In this document: positions 28,101-43,100 of the stretch, in pieces | How the letters are laid out: every line of letters begins with the position of its first letter | How positions within the stretch are numbered: position 1 is the stretch's first letter | Source: Bombyx mori | Taxonomy: Eukaryota; Arthropoda; Insecta; Lepidoptera; Bombycidae | Direction: 5' to 3' | NCBI RefSeq assembly: GCF_030269925.1 | Contig: NC_085131.1 | Span: forward strand, 3,300,001-3,364,000 | DNA length: 64,000 nucleotides | Notes under the pieces: model-generated | Database searches by the model: none | Seen by the model: the letters and a program-made list of their open reading frames with translations, nothing else | Told to the model about the DNA's origin: nothing | Program-made: the position numbers and the translations under genes

Positions 28101-31100
28101 AGAAACATGGATCCATCCACAACCTGTACTGGAGTCTAATGCCATTATAATATGTCTTATTATTATTACTGTTCATCTTATTTAATGATTGCAAATATTC
28201 ACATAAATACGATTTTTAATCGCAGTATTTGGGACGCTGGCGTTTGATTGAGAGCTATCCGTCGGACAACCAGAGAGGACAATGCAATGAAGCCACTTAT
28301 ACAGCTGGAACTGGTAATACTGTTGTTGTTCAAAACACACAAGTCACCAACCAAGCTCTAGGTCAAATAACAGGCTCTGCAGTTCCGGCTACGACCGATG
28401 GTAGCGGCAAGCTACTAGTGACTTTCCCCAGCAGTACGTATGTTTGTGATATCAATGGTAAATATTAGTAAATGAGTGGCCGTAACATTGTTTCATTTTT
28501 TACTTTCTAGCTGCTACGCCGTTCGAATTATGGATCTTGGACACTGATTACGATTCATATTCTCTTGTATACGGCTGCGTAAATCTAAATACCCAACAAA
28601 GACGAGGTATGTTTCATATTTCCAAAACAAAGCGACTATAGTCTATTCCAATTACGAAGTCCCTTTTGGCACTTCTTAGAACTTAACTCTTTATTCAAGT
28701 TTCGCATAATTTGAAATATTAATCATTTATTGTTCATATTCGTAAATCTCATTTAAAAAATACACAATCAATCTAAATCATTATACAATTAATTCATATA
28801 CACACAATCAACATATTGTTTTTAATCAAATGGGACTTCGTAATTGGAATAGAGTATAGCAACCTGTATACGGCTATGAAACATCCTAAATCAATTTATT
28901 ATTTCATCAGTTTGGAGCTGGAAGATGAGCAGAACGAACACTCTAACCCAAGCTGCAACAACCGCCATTAATACAATTGTGAACCGGATCAACGTTTTGG
29001 ACGCCCGGTACTACCAAACTGTGGATCGTTCTGATGCCGCATGCTTCTACTACCCAGAACCGACCGGACAACCAGTCGTATTCCGTGGACAATGCGATAC
29101 GACGATTCCCGTTGTACCAAACTTCGATGCAAATGCAGTAAATATCTTAAAGAATTCACATATCAACTTTTTTTTGATTGATTTATTTTGATTCTTAAGC
29201 CATTCGTCTTCTACTCTTCTAAAGTTTTTTTTTATTGCTTAGATGGCTGGACGAGCTCACAGCCTACCTGGTGTTAAGTGGTTAACGTAAATGCGACACC
29301 CACCTTGAGATATAAGTTCTAAGATCTCAAGTATAGTTACAACGGCTGCCCCACCCTTCAAGCCGCAACGCATTACTGCTTCACGGCAGAAATAGGCAGG
29401 GTGGTGGTACCTAGCCGCGCGGCCTGACAAGAGGTCCTACCACCAGTAATGTATTCAATTGGTTTCTAAGAGATAACGGTAATGATCTGAATTGAAGGCT
29501 TATGCTAATTACAACAGTTTTTTTCATATTATTTGTACGATGTCCTCGTAATCACGCACATAAAATTTTGTTTCAGTACATGGGACTTTGGCACGAAATC
29601 GAGAGATACCCAACTCCATTCCAAGAGGGTACTTGTGCCAATGCTCGATACTCTCTAACCGGAGGTACCGTCGATGTAATCAATACCGAAGTTATCAACC
29701 AGAGGCTTGAATCTATCAATGGTTTTGCGGTCTTAGCGACCACTGACGGAAGCGCCAAATTAAAGGTTACTTTCCCTGTTGCCGGCACCACACGTAAGTC
29801 ATTTTTAATTCATTTTAAAATATAAATTTTAATTATTTGTATATTTTCAAAATTTTCCATCTGGAATACACATTATACCCATTAAGAGGGATTCTCCGTC
29901 AGTATAAGACCTTAAAATCTGAAGGCACGTTTTTTCTTTATATCTTAGATGGGTGGAAGGGTTCACGGTCCAACTGGTGTTAAGTGGTTAGTAGAGCCCA
30001 TAGACATCTACAACGTAAACTCCGCAACCGAGACATGCGTTCTCAGTTTTTGCAGTACAACGGCTGCCCCACCCTTCAAACCGAAACGCATTACTGCTTC
30101 ACGGCAGAAATAGGCAGGGCGGTGGTACCTACCCGTGCGGACTCACACGAGATCCTACCACCAGTAATTAGGCAAATTATATTTTTCCGGGTTTCATTTG
30201 TATTACACGATGTTATTCCTTCACCGTGGAAGTTAATCGTGAACAATTGTCAAGTATGTATTTCAGTAGAAAAATTGGTACCTTTCTAATGAAATACGTA
30301 CCTGTCGGCGGGATTCGAACACCGGTGCATCGCTTAAACCATAGACCACGATGACCTCAAGACGTAAGAACGTTTCACAAAACAAAGAATCTCAAATGGC
30401 TTTTTAGAGATCTAGCGTTACTGTAATATTGCATTTCAAATTCTAAGATACTTATGTTTTATTTTCAGAAACAATCGAAACTGACTACTGGGTTTTGAGT
30501 ACAGACTACACGTCTTATTCTCTGGTATACTCCTGCAGAAACTTGGATTCGGAAAGGCGACAAGGTTAGTTGTAGCCAATTTAATGTATTTATTTTTTCA
30601 AAATACATGGACAGTTTTCGCTTCAACGATGTAAGAATGTGAAACCATCAACCGCCTTTCTAGATCTGACCAACCAGCCTAGCTATTATGGCACCTGTAG
30701 TGCAAGAACAACCTTTCTGGCGTTGATCTACGTAGTCACGTATAAAAAGAAGTACCATTATAAGTTCAATGTCATTTCTTAAGGTCAACAGCGGCATTCA
30801 CGTTGAAACATCTCATGATTATCCTGCCCTTCTCCCAGTCACCTGGGGTCGGGGCAACATGTTTTCTCCTTCCATACTCTTCTATCATATACCATTTCTT
30901 CGCTCACTCCCTTCTTACCCATATCGTCTTTCACGCAATCCATCCATTTCTTCTTAGGTCTACCTCTTCCTCTATATCCTTCCACATTCATAGTTAGCAT
31001 TCTCTTACCAACCTCATTTTCATTTCGTCTCATCACATGTCCTTACCATCCCAAACGCGCACTCCTCAGCTTCTCTGTCACAGGTGCCACTTCCAGACTT

Positions 31101-34100
31101 CCTCTAACATATTCATTCCGTATTCTATCCATTCTCGTTACTCCACATATCCATCGCAACATTCGCATCTCTTCTGCATACAATCACGTTGAAACATCTA
31201 TGGGCTTTAATTACCTGTCAACACTTTTTCTCATCAGTTATCAGCTGGAAGCTTAGCAGGACCAAGCAGTTGACTAATGCTGCAGCAACTACTATCAGAA
31301 CCGTTATGAACAACATCAACGTATTGGATCAACGTTACTTCAGTCAAACCGACCAGACTCCAGCAGGATGCTTTTACTTCCCTGAACCTCGCCCAGGAGT
31401 ACAAGTAGAATTCCCTGGACAATGCGAAACTACTATTCCAGTTGTACCCAATTTCAACATGGCGCAGGTACAATATAACTGAGGAACTTGACAATAGTAA
31501 TTATTTTCAATTACGCAATTTCTGGCACAATTCCAAATTTGTTTATATTTTAGTTCCAAGGAATTTGGCACGAAATCGAAGCATACCCCAAAGACGATCA
31601 GCCTGGTCAATGCGTAAACCACCAATTCACATCGGGAACCGGCAACACCCTCAATTTGGTGTCTTCAAATGTACTTAATCAAGCTCTTGGTATCACGAGA
31701 GGAGTCGTCAGTTTTGCTTCCAACGATTTAGCTGGAAGATTGACGATTACAATCAATGTGGGAGGCACGAGTTAGTAAAATTCTTGTTTTATTTTTAATT
31801 ACATGCAAATATCCGCAATGCTCTCATTGACGTGACCTAAGACATAAAACAGCCATGCGTTCATACTCATGATGAGAAAATTGGATTTAAATTCCATATG
31901 TAGATACCAGCTATTTTAGTAAATACATATCTAACATGTGTTCACGAACAATTTCAACAAGAATGGAGATCATTCCATGAATTAGCAGCATCACTTATGG
32001 TAGCGCCTTTTAATATAGCCCGCATTAGTAGGTGGTGCCACTATGCAGCCAGTCTCTGCGATACATTTGGATAGTCGTTACAGGAAAAAATTGTGAATTC
32101 AATCCAGTTTACGAGCTTCCGTAGCCTCTTGACACCAGGAGACCGTGAGCTCTTTTGCCTACCTAGAGCTATAAAAACATGATTTCGGATATTGTTTCAG
32201 ATATAAACATTCCCTACTGGATCGTGAGCACCGATTATAACAACTACGCCTTAACCTACAGTTGTGTTAACATCGACAGCGACTACAGAAGAGGTGGGTA
32301 TCGAATATTTTTGCTCTATACATGTATTTTCTGTTTTATTTACTGACTCTATTGGGAAAGCAGTTAGCGCCTTATCTGCTGGGCCGATGGCGGCATTGGG
32401 TTCGACTCTCATATCGAGCCAACATTCATATACCGAATATGCTTATTTGTTCTATCTCAGAATGGTTAAAGCTGGGTACTCACCTAGCCGTGTAGCACGT
32501 AACGTAACAGATACAGTATCCAGTGATTACGTAGGCACGAGCCCGCTGCGAGCCGCTCGCGGAAGGAGCGCAGCAAGCTCGCAGTGACCCGCCAAGTGGC
32601 GGTATCACTGCGAACACAAAGGCGGCTCGCAGTGTGCTCGTGGCAGCTCGTAGCTAGATACGCTGTGGCCCGTGGACAAGCCGTATCCATTTGTAGGTTG
32701 ATACAGTATCTGTTACGTTACATGCTACACAGCTAGGTGAGTACCCAGCTTAATAGCTAAGTACAAAAACATATGAAAAGTATGCTTATCAATCAATATC
32801 AATCCTTAGTTCTAAGAGTACAGGGTTTCCTAGTTTGTATTTATGAATTCATTTTAGTTTGGAGTTGGAAACTGAGCAGGACAAAACAACTGACAGCTGC
32901 CTCAAATGCCGCGATTAACACTGCCATTGCCAACATAAACGTAATCGACAATAGATACTTCGAGAACATGGACCAAAGTGACAGAGCTTGTTTCTACTTA
33001 CCCGACCTTGCTCCTGGCGAGCCAGTTGTCTTTGTTGGGCAATGTGATCCTAATATACCCGTAATGAGGAACTTTGATCCCAGCCGAGTGAGTACACAAC
33101 AATAAATAATTAAATCTAATACCTACTAATAACTTTTAACCAGTCTTAGACGCGATTTAAATTGTTTGTCCTTTTTATTATTTCCATTGTAGTACGTTTT
33201 TCTAAGATTTCACATAATCGACTTCTAGTTAAAGAAAACTAAATACTAAAAACTAAATGGCATGTATGACAGACGCGGCCCTTGAAATAAATAAAAACCC
33301 ATTCATCAGAATTCACTCTGAATCGGCTGGAAATTTCAGAGATTAGTCCCACCAAATAATCAAACATACAGAGAAAGCAATTGACACCAGTTTTAGTATT
33401 ATTACATTGCAAATATCATCGACGCATCAAAATTTTTTTTTATTGCTTAATTGGGTGTACGAGCCCACAGTCCACCTGGTTAAAGTTCTTACTGGAGCCA
33501 ATAGACATCTATAACGTAAATGCGCCACCCATCTTGAGATATAAGTTCCGAGGTCTCAGTATAGTTACAACTGCTACCCCACCCTTCAAACCGAAACGCA
33601 TTACCGCTTCACGGCAGAAATAGGCAGGGTAGATAGAGGCAACTACCCGTGCGGACTCACAAGAGGTCCTACCACCAGTACACACACATTTAAACAACTA
33701 TGTATATTTTTTTGCCCGAGAAGTCCGACGAGCATACGGCCCACCTGATCGTAAGTGGTTACCGTCGCTCATGGACGTCAGAAATTCCAGGCGCAGAGCC
33801 AAGCCGCTGCTTACCGCTTAATAACCTCGCTTAAAGAAGGACATAACATAGCGCTCGGGAAACAGATACTATATTATTTAAAACTATACTATTTATTTAG
33901 AAAATAAATTAGAACTCTATGTTATTTAGTACTATAAATAGATCAATATGAACATCCTGTAATATTTCAGTACACTGGACGCTGGAGGCTGATCGAATCC
34001 TACCCGTCTAACTTCCAAGAGGGCGCTTGCAATGAAGCAACTTACACTTTGAACTCCGACAACACTATTACAGTATTCAACACCAAAGTACTAAACCAAA

Positions 34101-37100
34101 ACCTCAATACTATAACCGGTACAGCTACTTTGGCCGCGGACGGTAGCGCCAAATTGTTGGTGTCATTCCCCTCTGGTAATTTTTTTTTTTTTAATTCTTA
34201 TCCGACGAAAAAATATATGTAGCACACAAATGCGATCTAAATTCTCGATGAGCTAAGCTCAACCTAGAATAAGTTTCAACCTAGAATAAAGCCGGACCAA
34301 TAACCTATCCATTCTGAAGGAGCTCGGTATTACCACAAGGCTGTCCGCTATCTGCTTCTAACGTATTCTCACATACTTCGATCACATCGCTCGTAGAGAT
34401 CCCGATAACTTAGAGAAGCTGATAGTAGTTGGTCACATTGATGGGAGAAGTTCACGCGGACGCTCACCTACCCGCTGGTCTGATCTGGTAAAGACGCTCA
34501 CCGGCCTGTCAATAGCCGAGGCTATAAAGACCGCCGAGAACCGGAAAACGTGGGGAAGCATATTGCTTCGAGTGGTCAACATGAACTAGACACGACCTTC
34601 AGCAATGAAGAGACCGACTCAGAAGAAGAATAAGGCCTTGTCTCCATTGGTGCCTGAAAATGTGACTTAAGGGATTCATCTGAGAATCGATAGCAGCATT
34701 TCTTGGATATTATACCAGCTAGCCAGATATTATAGCACGTGGGGCGCGTTGTGAGCACCCACGAGTTAGCACCGCCGTTCTACCTATTTCTGCCGCGAAG
34801 CAGTAATGCGTATCGGCTTAAAAGATTGGGATAGCCGCTATACATTTGAAACTTCGATCTGATGTCTCAAAGTGGGTGGCAGCATGCACATTTATGAATA
34901 TGAGCTTCAGTAGCCAACTCACACTTTTGAAGTTCACCCATTCACATAATATATAAATTCAATAGCATCCATGGGTTTCTTAGATCAACTGAAAGCGGTG
35001 AGTGCACCGCACCCTCTCACTGTGTGTCATTATAATATTGGATTTATTTGTTTTGTTCCATCGTCTTTATTTATATATATTATATTTTTTTGTATTGATA
35101 CAATTTTGATCTACCTCCCCGGTGTGTATTTTCTTCAAACAACATTTAAATAGTAAAAAAAAATACGTATATAGATTAATTGACGTCTCCTTCTTCAAAC
35201 GAGGCTTGTGGAGAGTACTTGACGGCAGACAGCGGCTCTGCCCCTGGCATTGCTGAAGTCCACGGGCGACGGTAACTAATCACCGTCAGGTGGGCCGTAT
35301 GCTGGTTTGCCTACAAGGGCAATAAAAATAAAAAATCGGCAACGTCTGCAATTGTATTCTATTGTCGTCCTTTGTTTTTAGCTGCCCAGCCCGCTGAGTA
35401 CTGGATTTTGGATACCGATTATGTTTCATACGCCCTCGTATACTCATGCGCGAACCAGGGCAACAACCGGAGAAGGGGTGAGCAAATACTATTCTTTGTA
35501 AACCTTTAAATTGTTTGTAAACAGGCTTTAACACGATTACATGTGTATGTGACCGATGACTGACTCGATGGCGCATTAGTAAACCGCCGTGACTGTTGCC
35601 AAGGGTCGTGATTTCGATTCTCCCGCATCAGGCATTCGTGTGATGAACAGGTTTCGTCTTCTTTGTCTGGGTGTTTATTATCTATACATATATTTAAACG
35701 TATATAATTTTGTGTGTCAGTCTCTAGTACTCATGACAGAGAGAATCCTAATTTGGGGTCAAAACACCGTGCGTGATTTGTTCATACTATGTTTTGAGGC
35801 TACAATTGAAATACGAGTATACGGCAGACACAATGAGACACGAAGTCAAATCGTCAGTAGTGGAGCTACAATATCTGTCCTTTAAACTAGAATGCATTAG
35901 CCTCGCGCAAGACATAAGCAGGATGTGGTACCTAATCCAGCAGACCTGCGATACGCCTTGCGAGCAATAAATACCCAATAAATTCATCATAGGAGGTCAT
36001 GGTCAAGTCTACATGTGTTAGGTACGAAAATTCTAACAACTAATTCGGTGTCTGCCTACAAGACTAGAAGCATAATCTCGGTCTTATCGTTCAGACCATG
36101 AAAGCTCATTTCTGGGTAAGCTCGAAACTTTTTCGATACACTCGTTTAAGTTTAAATGTTTGTGAATATTCCAGTTTGGAGTTGGAAACTGGCTCGCGAG
36201 AACACACTCCCGCAGGCGGCTGTAACAGCGATAAATACCGTGATTAGTCGCGTGGACGTTTTGGATCAGCGCTACTACCAGAGAGTGGACAGATCGGATA
36301 CAGCCTGCTTCTATTTCCCGGTGCCAGGAGGCGATTCTGTCATATTCCGCGGGCAATGCGAACAGAACATTCCTGTTGTGACAAACTTTGACATAAACAG
36401 AGTTAGTTTTGTTGTTGTTTTTAACCACCATAATTCGACGCTTGAAAGGAAAAAGTGACTAAGCGACAATAACTGCTTTATACATAAATGATAGGCAATA
36501 ACAATATTCGATGCCAAAAAAAAAAAAAATTTCTAGGTCTATTAAAATCATTTTAATCCTACAGCTAGATTCGTTAAAATAGATTTTTTTTTCAGGTATT
36601 TCAACTTTAAATTAGTCTACTGTAAAGTTCACGCATTGTCGCTTAGTCACGTTTACCTTTCAAGCGTCGAATTATAAATAGCGATAAGGGATTTAAGGCT
36701 TAATAGCTTTTACCAAAATAATGATTTTCAAAAAAAAAACAGATAATCCATATGTGGTGTTTTGTTTGTTGAGTGAAACCCGATAAGATTTTATTTCTGG
36801 TTCGATCCGGCCAACTCTTCAAATTTTGGATTGAAGGGTGGGGCAGCCATTTTACCATAAAACTGAGACTTAGAAGACTTAGTGGATGATGGAATTTACT
36901 TTGTTGATGTTTATGTCGGTAACCATACAATAATAGATGAATCGCGAGCTCGTCAAACCTGTTAATTAATTAAATAGATACCAAAAACATGCAGTACAAA
37001 GTAAAGTCTATCAAAGAGCCAATGAATCATCACCGAGCTTTCCTGGTGTTACGCGCTGGGGTTTGGGATAGATAAAAATTCTACCGAAGTACAAATTAAA

Positions 37101-40100
37101 ACTGTATTAACACTTAGAACACTTAAAACACAAAATTCTCAATTCATTTCCTCCGCTTCCCTTCAGGTGATCCGTTCGCTGTTTCGCTTCTAGTAGATGT
37201 GATTACTGACTGACTGCGTGCCATATCTGCAACGCCTTTATAGTAGATACAATATCCCTAGATTTATCGAGAACATTCTGGGCAAGTCGAGTAGCTTCGA
37301 TGTGTGTTTCCGCTATCTTACAATAGATGGCGTTATACTTCTCGAGCGTTCTCGGTGTTACTAGTTCCTTTGATATTCGTTTCTGCTATTCGGCGATAGA
37401 TGGCGCTACTTTTACTCGGTATTGTTCTAAAATAAATTTTCCGCTTCCAGTACTTAGGTCTTTGGTACAACATCGAATCGTATCCAACGAGATTCCAGCC
37501 AGGTACTTGCAACAGTGCTTATTACGGAGCGGGCACCGGCAACAATATCACCGTCTACAACACTCAGGTGGTCAATCAACAACTGCAAACTATTAGCGGT
37601 ACAGCTGTTCCTACAAGCAATGATGGAACTGGACGTTACAGAGTCACATTCAACATCGGAGGCAATGACGGTGAGCAATTCTAACTTGAAGCCTTTTTTT
37701 AAAGACATGAATTTACCAGTTTGAATAGAAATAGAAGTGAGGTTTCTAGTAACTCCTGTCCAGTTATACTGAACAGTATAAGTAGCTTTCATAGTATATA
37801 ATAAATCTGGCAAAAGCCTGTATGGCGCTAGTTGCAATTTTAAAATACATTTATAATTCACAAACAATACCTAACATCAGGAGCGACGATTTACCAAACC
37901 AAGACCAACTTGGTGGAAAATATTTCTTTCGAAGATTATTCGAGTGCAATAAACTTTTTTATTGCTCAGATGGGTGGACGAGCTCACAGCCCACAGACAT
38001 CTACTACCTAAATGCGCCACTCACCTTGAGATATAAGTTCTAAGGTCTCAAGTATAGTTACAACGGCTGCCCCATCCTTCAAACCGAAATGCATAACTGC
38101 TAAACGGTAGAAATAGGCAGGGTAGTGGTACCAAACCGCACGGGCTCACAAGAGGTCCTACTACCAGTAAATGTCAAATTATCTTTTATCTGAGGTAAAA
38201 CGCTCAATCAATATTAAAAGAGCTATCTAAAATATTCTTGTCTTCCTAAGCGAACGTGAATACCGCCTCATCTATAAGGTCAAAGTCTTATTTGTACTTT
38301 GTAACAGCTATCTTGTTTTTTTTCTCGGACCGAGATCGAACCCCACACGGGGTTTCCGCGTGTAGGGCTCGCGCTTGTGTCGGGTTCAGCGACAGAAGAT
38401 GTTTAAAAACGAAGTAATAAAAAAAAAAGATAGTGCCTACCCTTAGGAGCTTACAATACCTATCCCTACCCTACCAGCACCACCCACAATCTATGTTTGA
38501 TGATGCTGAACAAATATAACAATTTCTTTTTTCAGTATCTGCTGATTATTGGGTATTAACAACTGACTACTCTTCATACGCCCTGGTGTATTCATGCGCG
38601 AACCTCGACAGCGAACGCAGACAAGGTAAATTCATCAAAAAATATGTGTGCGATTCACACGTGGTATAAGTGAAACCTTCAAAAATTTAAATACAATTAT
38701 CCTAAACGTCTAAGTTTGTATATGTCAAATTTTGTCATTAGTAAATAATTGTATATCATCTTTTATAGTATGAGGTAGCGCCCACTATGAATTGATATAT
38801 TAACTTCACGTATAATCCTAAATTAAAATTAACTACAAGAGGTTTCATACACACGTTAGTATTAAAAAATATCATAGATGGCGCTGTATTAAAATAACAC
38901 TACACCGAGAACGTCTAATGTGTTCCATCTCATTCTCTCGCCGGCTGAATCCTATACATTTATGTGTTTGTGTCTCGTCTCTATGGACTTATTTTTTCGT
39001 TTCATCGAATTTGAAATCACAACTATTCTAAAGAAGTTTCACTACTAAAAATCCTCACATGCTTCCTCAAAACCCCGAGAGTCGCATCAACTGGTTACAT
39101 AATAAATAATTATATAAAAAAATCTTACAAATGTTTCCCACGAAAGCGTCTTGACTCCAGATCAAAGGAAAATTACAAATTTAAATTTTGATCGCGTTTT
39201 TACTTATCACCATTGCACGTAATGTATCATAATGCCTACATTTTTACAAACTACTAAGTTCTTTATAAGATTTGAAAAAATCCTTACTCCAAATGCTCCA
39301 AGCTATCCCGATGTAGAAATGCGTGTGGTAACTTTGAACTCCAAACGCGATTACAACTAAAATAACTTTAAACTATTAAAAAAACCCTTGATTTTTATTA
39401 GTGTACAGCTGGAAATTGAGCAGACAGCCTACCCTCACCGCTGCCGCCAACAATGCCATCAATACCGTTATCAATAGCATCCTGGTGCTGCGCCAAGATT
39501 ACTTTATAGACCGAGGGCACAATGAGCGCGGCTGTTTCTATTACCCTGACAATTTCGGTGGCGACGTCATTCTTAGAGGGCAGTGTGTTGCCGAAAATCA
39601 AGTTCAGGCCGTTCCGAACTTCAACCTGAATGCGGTGAGTAATATTTAGGTAGCCCTCAAGAACGATAACACGATCTAAGAGAAAGAGTTCCTATTATAA
39701 GTACCTACTGGTGGATGGGCTTATTCTGTTGTTATTATATGTGTTCACTAGCCGCGAACTAGCTAACTGAAGATCAACACCATCTTACCTTTTTTAGTCC
39801 CATACCAATTGGATACACAAGGTTTATTCATGCTTGCATTTCCACAGTTCTCTGGCACGTGGCATGAGGTGGCCAGATTCCCGTCGAACCTGCAAAATGG
39901 CCAGTGTGCAGCAACGGACTACACAGTCCGAAGCCAGAATTCATTCAGTGTCGTACAAAGTATTGTCAGGACCGAAAGACAATTCACAACTTCGATACCG
40001 TCCGCAACAGTACCTGCTAATGGAAGAGGAGTCATCAGTGCCACGATTGCGGGAGGTAACAGACATCTTTTCATTGATCAACAAGACAAATGTCTCAAAA

Positions 40101-43100
40101 TTTTGACTAATATTAACCTAGAATAGTATAACCTCATCTCTTGGCGTAGATGTCGTAAATATGACTAAAGCAATAACTGGAAAATGGGCAGCAGTACTCT
40201 CTGATTATCATATACAGTTTACTGCAATACAAACTAATCAGTTTTTTTTTATTGCTTAGATGGGTGGACGAGCCGACCTGGTGTTAAGTGGTTACCGGAG
40301 CCCATAGACATCTACAACGTAAATGCGCCAATCACCATGAGATATCATTTCTAAGGTCTCAGTATGGTTACAACGGCTGCCCCACCCTTCAAACCAAAAC
40401 GCATTACTGCGGCACGGCAGAAATAGGCGGGGTGGTGGTACCTACCCGTGCGGACTCACAAGAAGTCCTACCACCAGTAATTACGCGAATTATAATTTTG
40501 CGGGTTTGATTTTTATTACACGATTTTTATTACCGGTAGCAGGACATATTATAAGCTCGCCTGAGTAAGTATCACCAAACCGGATGGTGATACTGCCATG
40601 AAGCAGTCACGCATTCCGGTTCGAAGAGTGGGACAGCCGTTGTAGTACAATATAATTGAGACTACGACCTCATGTATCAAGTACCTTCAACTTAGGTATA
40701 TCACGCATCACCAGGCGGATCGTGACCTCATTTTCCCATATGCCATTTTCACTTAACAGAATACAAGTTTTTCATCCAGAGCATAACCCGATTGTGGTAG
40801 CCGGTTGAATTGTTTTCAATTTAGGATGCTCTGAACAAACTGAGCGAATTGATGTTCTTACCCTTAAATTATTGTTCTGAATATAGCTAACAGTTTAATA
40901 TATGTAGCTGACAATGCTACCTTATTCTAGAACTAGAACTACCGAAACTAAATCAGTTACTCTTTCGCAGTTCCATTCAACAGCATCTTCGTTTTGGCTA
41001 CCGACTACACAGAATATGCTCTGGTATACAGTTGCAGAAACATCGACAGCGCCAGTAAACAAAGTAAGTGCATCGTTTTTCAACCCAATGAGCATTAAGT
41101 CCATTCGTTTTATCCAAATGCACCGAAATCCCAAACGAAAATCCCGGTTCTAATAATTATGTTGTCATCAGATGGTTTTCTTCTAAAAATTAATTAAAAT
41201 TACTACCTGTTATTTCAAGGTTTATTCTTGACAAATCTTTTTTTTAATTAACATAATAAATAATTTTAATTTTAAATTACAGGGAATAAATAATTATTCT
41301 CGCTCTAGTTAGCAAATAAATAATTTTGCGTTGATGAATTATTATGGTTTGTTATGATAAAGATATAAACAAATGTTTTTTTTTTCACAGTCTACAGCTG
41401 GAAACTCAGCAGAACACGCGGTGGACTCTCCGCAGCTGCTAACAACGCTATCAATACCGTAGTTACAAATAACATCGACTTATTCGAAGGCTACTACACC
41501 AACACGGATCAAAGCAACGATGCTTGCTTCCACTACCCAGTATTTGACCGACCCACGGCTATAGAGCTACCGGGGCCTTGCGATGAACGCATTCGAGGTG
41601 TCGCCAACTTTAACACGGCTGCTGTGAGTGTCGACAATAATTCTTAGGGACTAAAAACTCTAGTTTCGATGAATGTGATAATGCGACTTGTGATTTGGTA
41701 TTTTTATTTTGTTTGGTTATGATTAAGTAAGTTTCGAAGATGCACAATAAAGATTCCTGTAATAACTTCGTATTCGTTTAAGAGATTTACAGGGAATATT
41801 CCATTACGGGAATTCCGAACAGAAACATCAAGATGATTCAGCGAATGGAGGTGATGATGAGTATTCAAAATATACAATACTTACTAACTTCTTCGTCTTG
41901 TCTCCGTCATTTCCTCTTTTCTATTTATTAACAGCTTGGTTTGTCTTGTCTAGATATTATGTGGTCTTCTTTTTTTTCGGTAGTACATTTGTTTTCTACT
42001 CGACTGCTCATGGCACTTTACACATTATTGTCTCTCCTAACAATTCTGTTACTTCTTATGGCGAACAAACTTTTCTTGCATCTTTCCTTTCTTATTGCGG
42101 TGTTCTTGAACCAATATTAATATAGTTCTGTGATGTTTTAGTATATGGGCCGTTGGATCGAAATAGCCAGATACCCACAAACCACACAGCAAGGACAATG
42201 CAACCGCGCTGAATACACATTTGGCAATAACGTCATCTCTCTAACGAATAGTCAGGTGCTCAACCAGCGTCTCAACTCTGTCCGTGGTACAGCTGTTGTC
42301 AAGTCAACTGATGGATCAGGCTTATTGGAAGTAACAATCGTCCGGACTAGTGGTAAGTTCACGATGGCATATCGTATAGAGTTAATAAAAAATGCACCCG
42401 AATTGAAGATGGGTACAAACCAAAACATCACATGTGACTCGAGACATAATCTACCAGCTGTTTACTCTCATGGAAGCTCGCAGAGGAATTGAATTCATGC
42501 CAGATATAGACCGTGGGTTTTATTTAAATGGTTTATTTAACATTAGATATCGACAATAGGATTGCTCAACTTGTAACCTTTAAAAATTTCCCATATCATT
42601 GAAAACCCTTGCTCAAAAAGGTAACAAGAAATAATTTTGATTCAATATGTGATTTGGAACGAATAAAAAACAATCATCTGGTCCAATAATATATTTTTTA
42701 AACGTCCTAGTTATCACACTAAAGCCACTAACAGTCGATATAGATCGTGTTGAATGAGTTAAACGATGTTAATTATCAACAAACATAGTGACTGAAGATC
42801 AGGATTAATTAATTGCAATTGATACTAACAATGGCTTAGTCAGTCATGACCCTCGGAAATGAGGAGCACCACTGAAGAACGAGGATATTAATAATACAAA
42901 ATCTTCCACAGCTACTGTTACTGCAAACTACTACATTTTGGCAACAGACTACACCAACTACGCTTTGGTATACAGCTGTAGAAACTTGGCTAATGGAAAC
43001 AGAAGAGGTAATTCTAATTATTTCAAATTTTATTTCGATTTAATGTATTATCCGAGATAGGAACACGACGCGATTGACCCTAATCATGGCCACCATTAAC

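Noticed and set aside
30300..30363. tRNA gene suggested by a good B box
   Set aside because: There is no full cloverleaf; it is the tRNA-like head of a SINE and recurs at 48300-48382.
40931..40970. Earlier acceptor for domain 16 exon two
   Set aside because: It would add 40 bases and break the frame; the acceptor at 40970 restores the family pattern.
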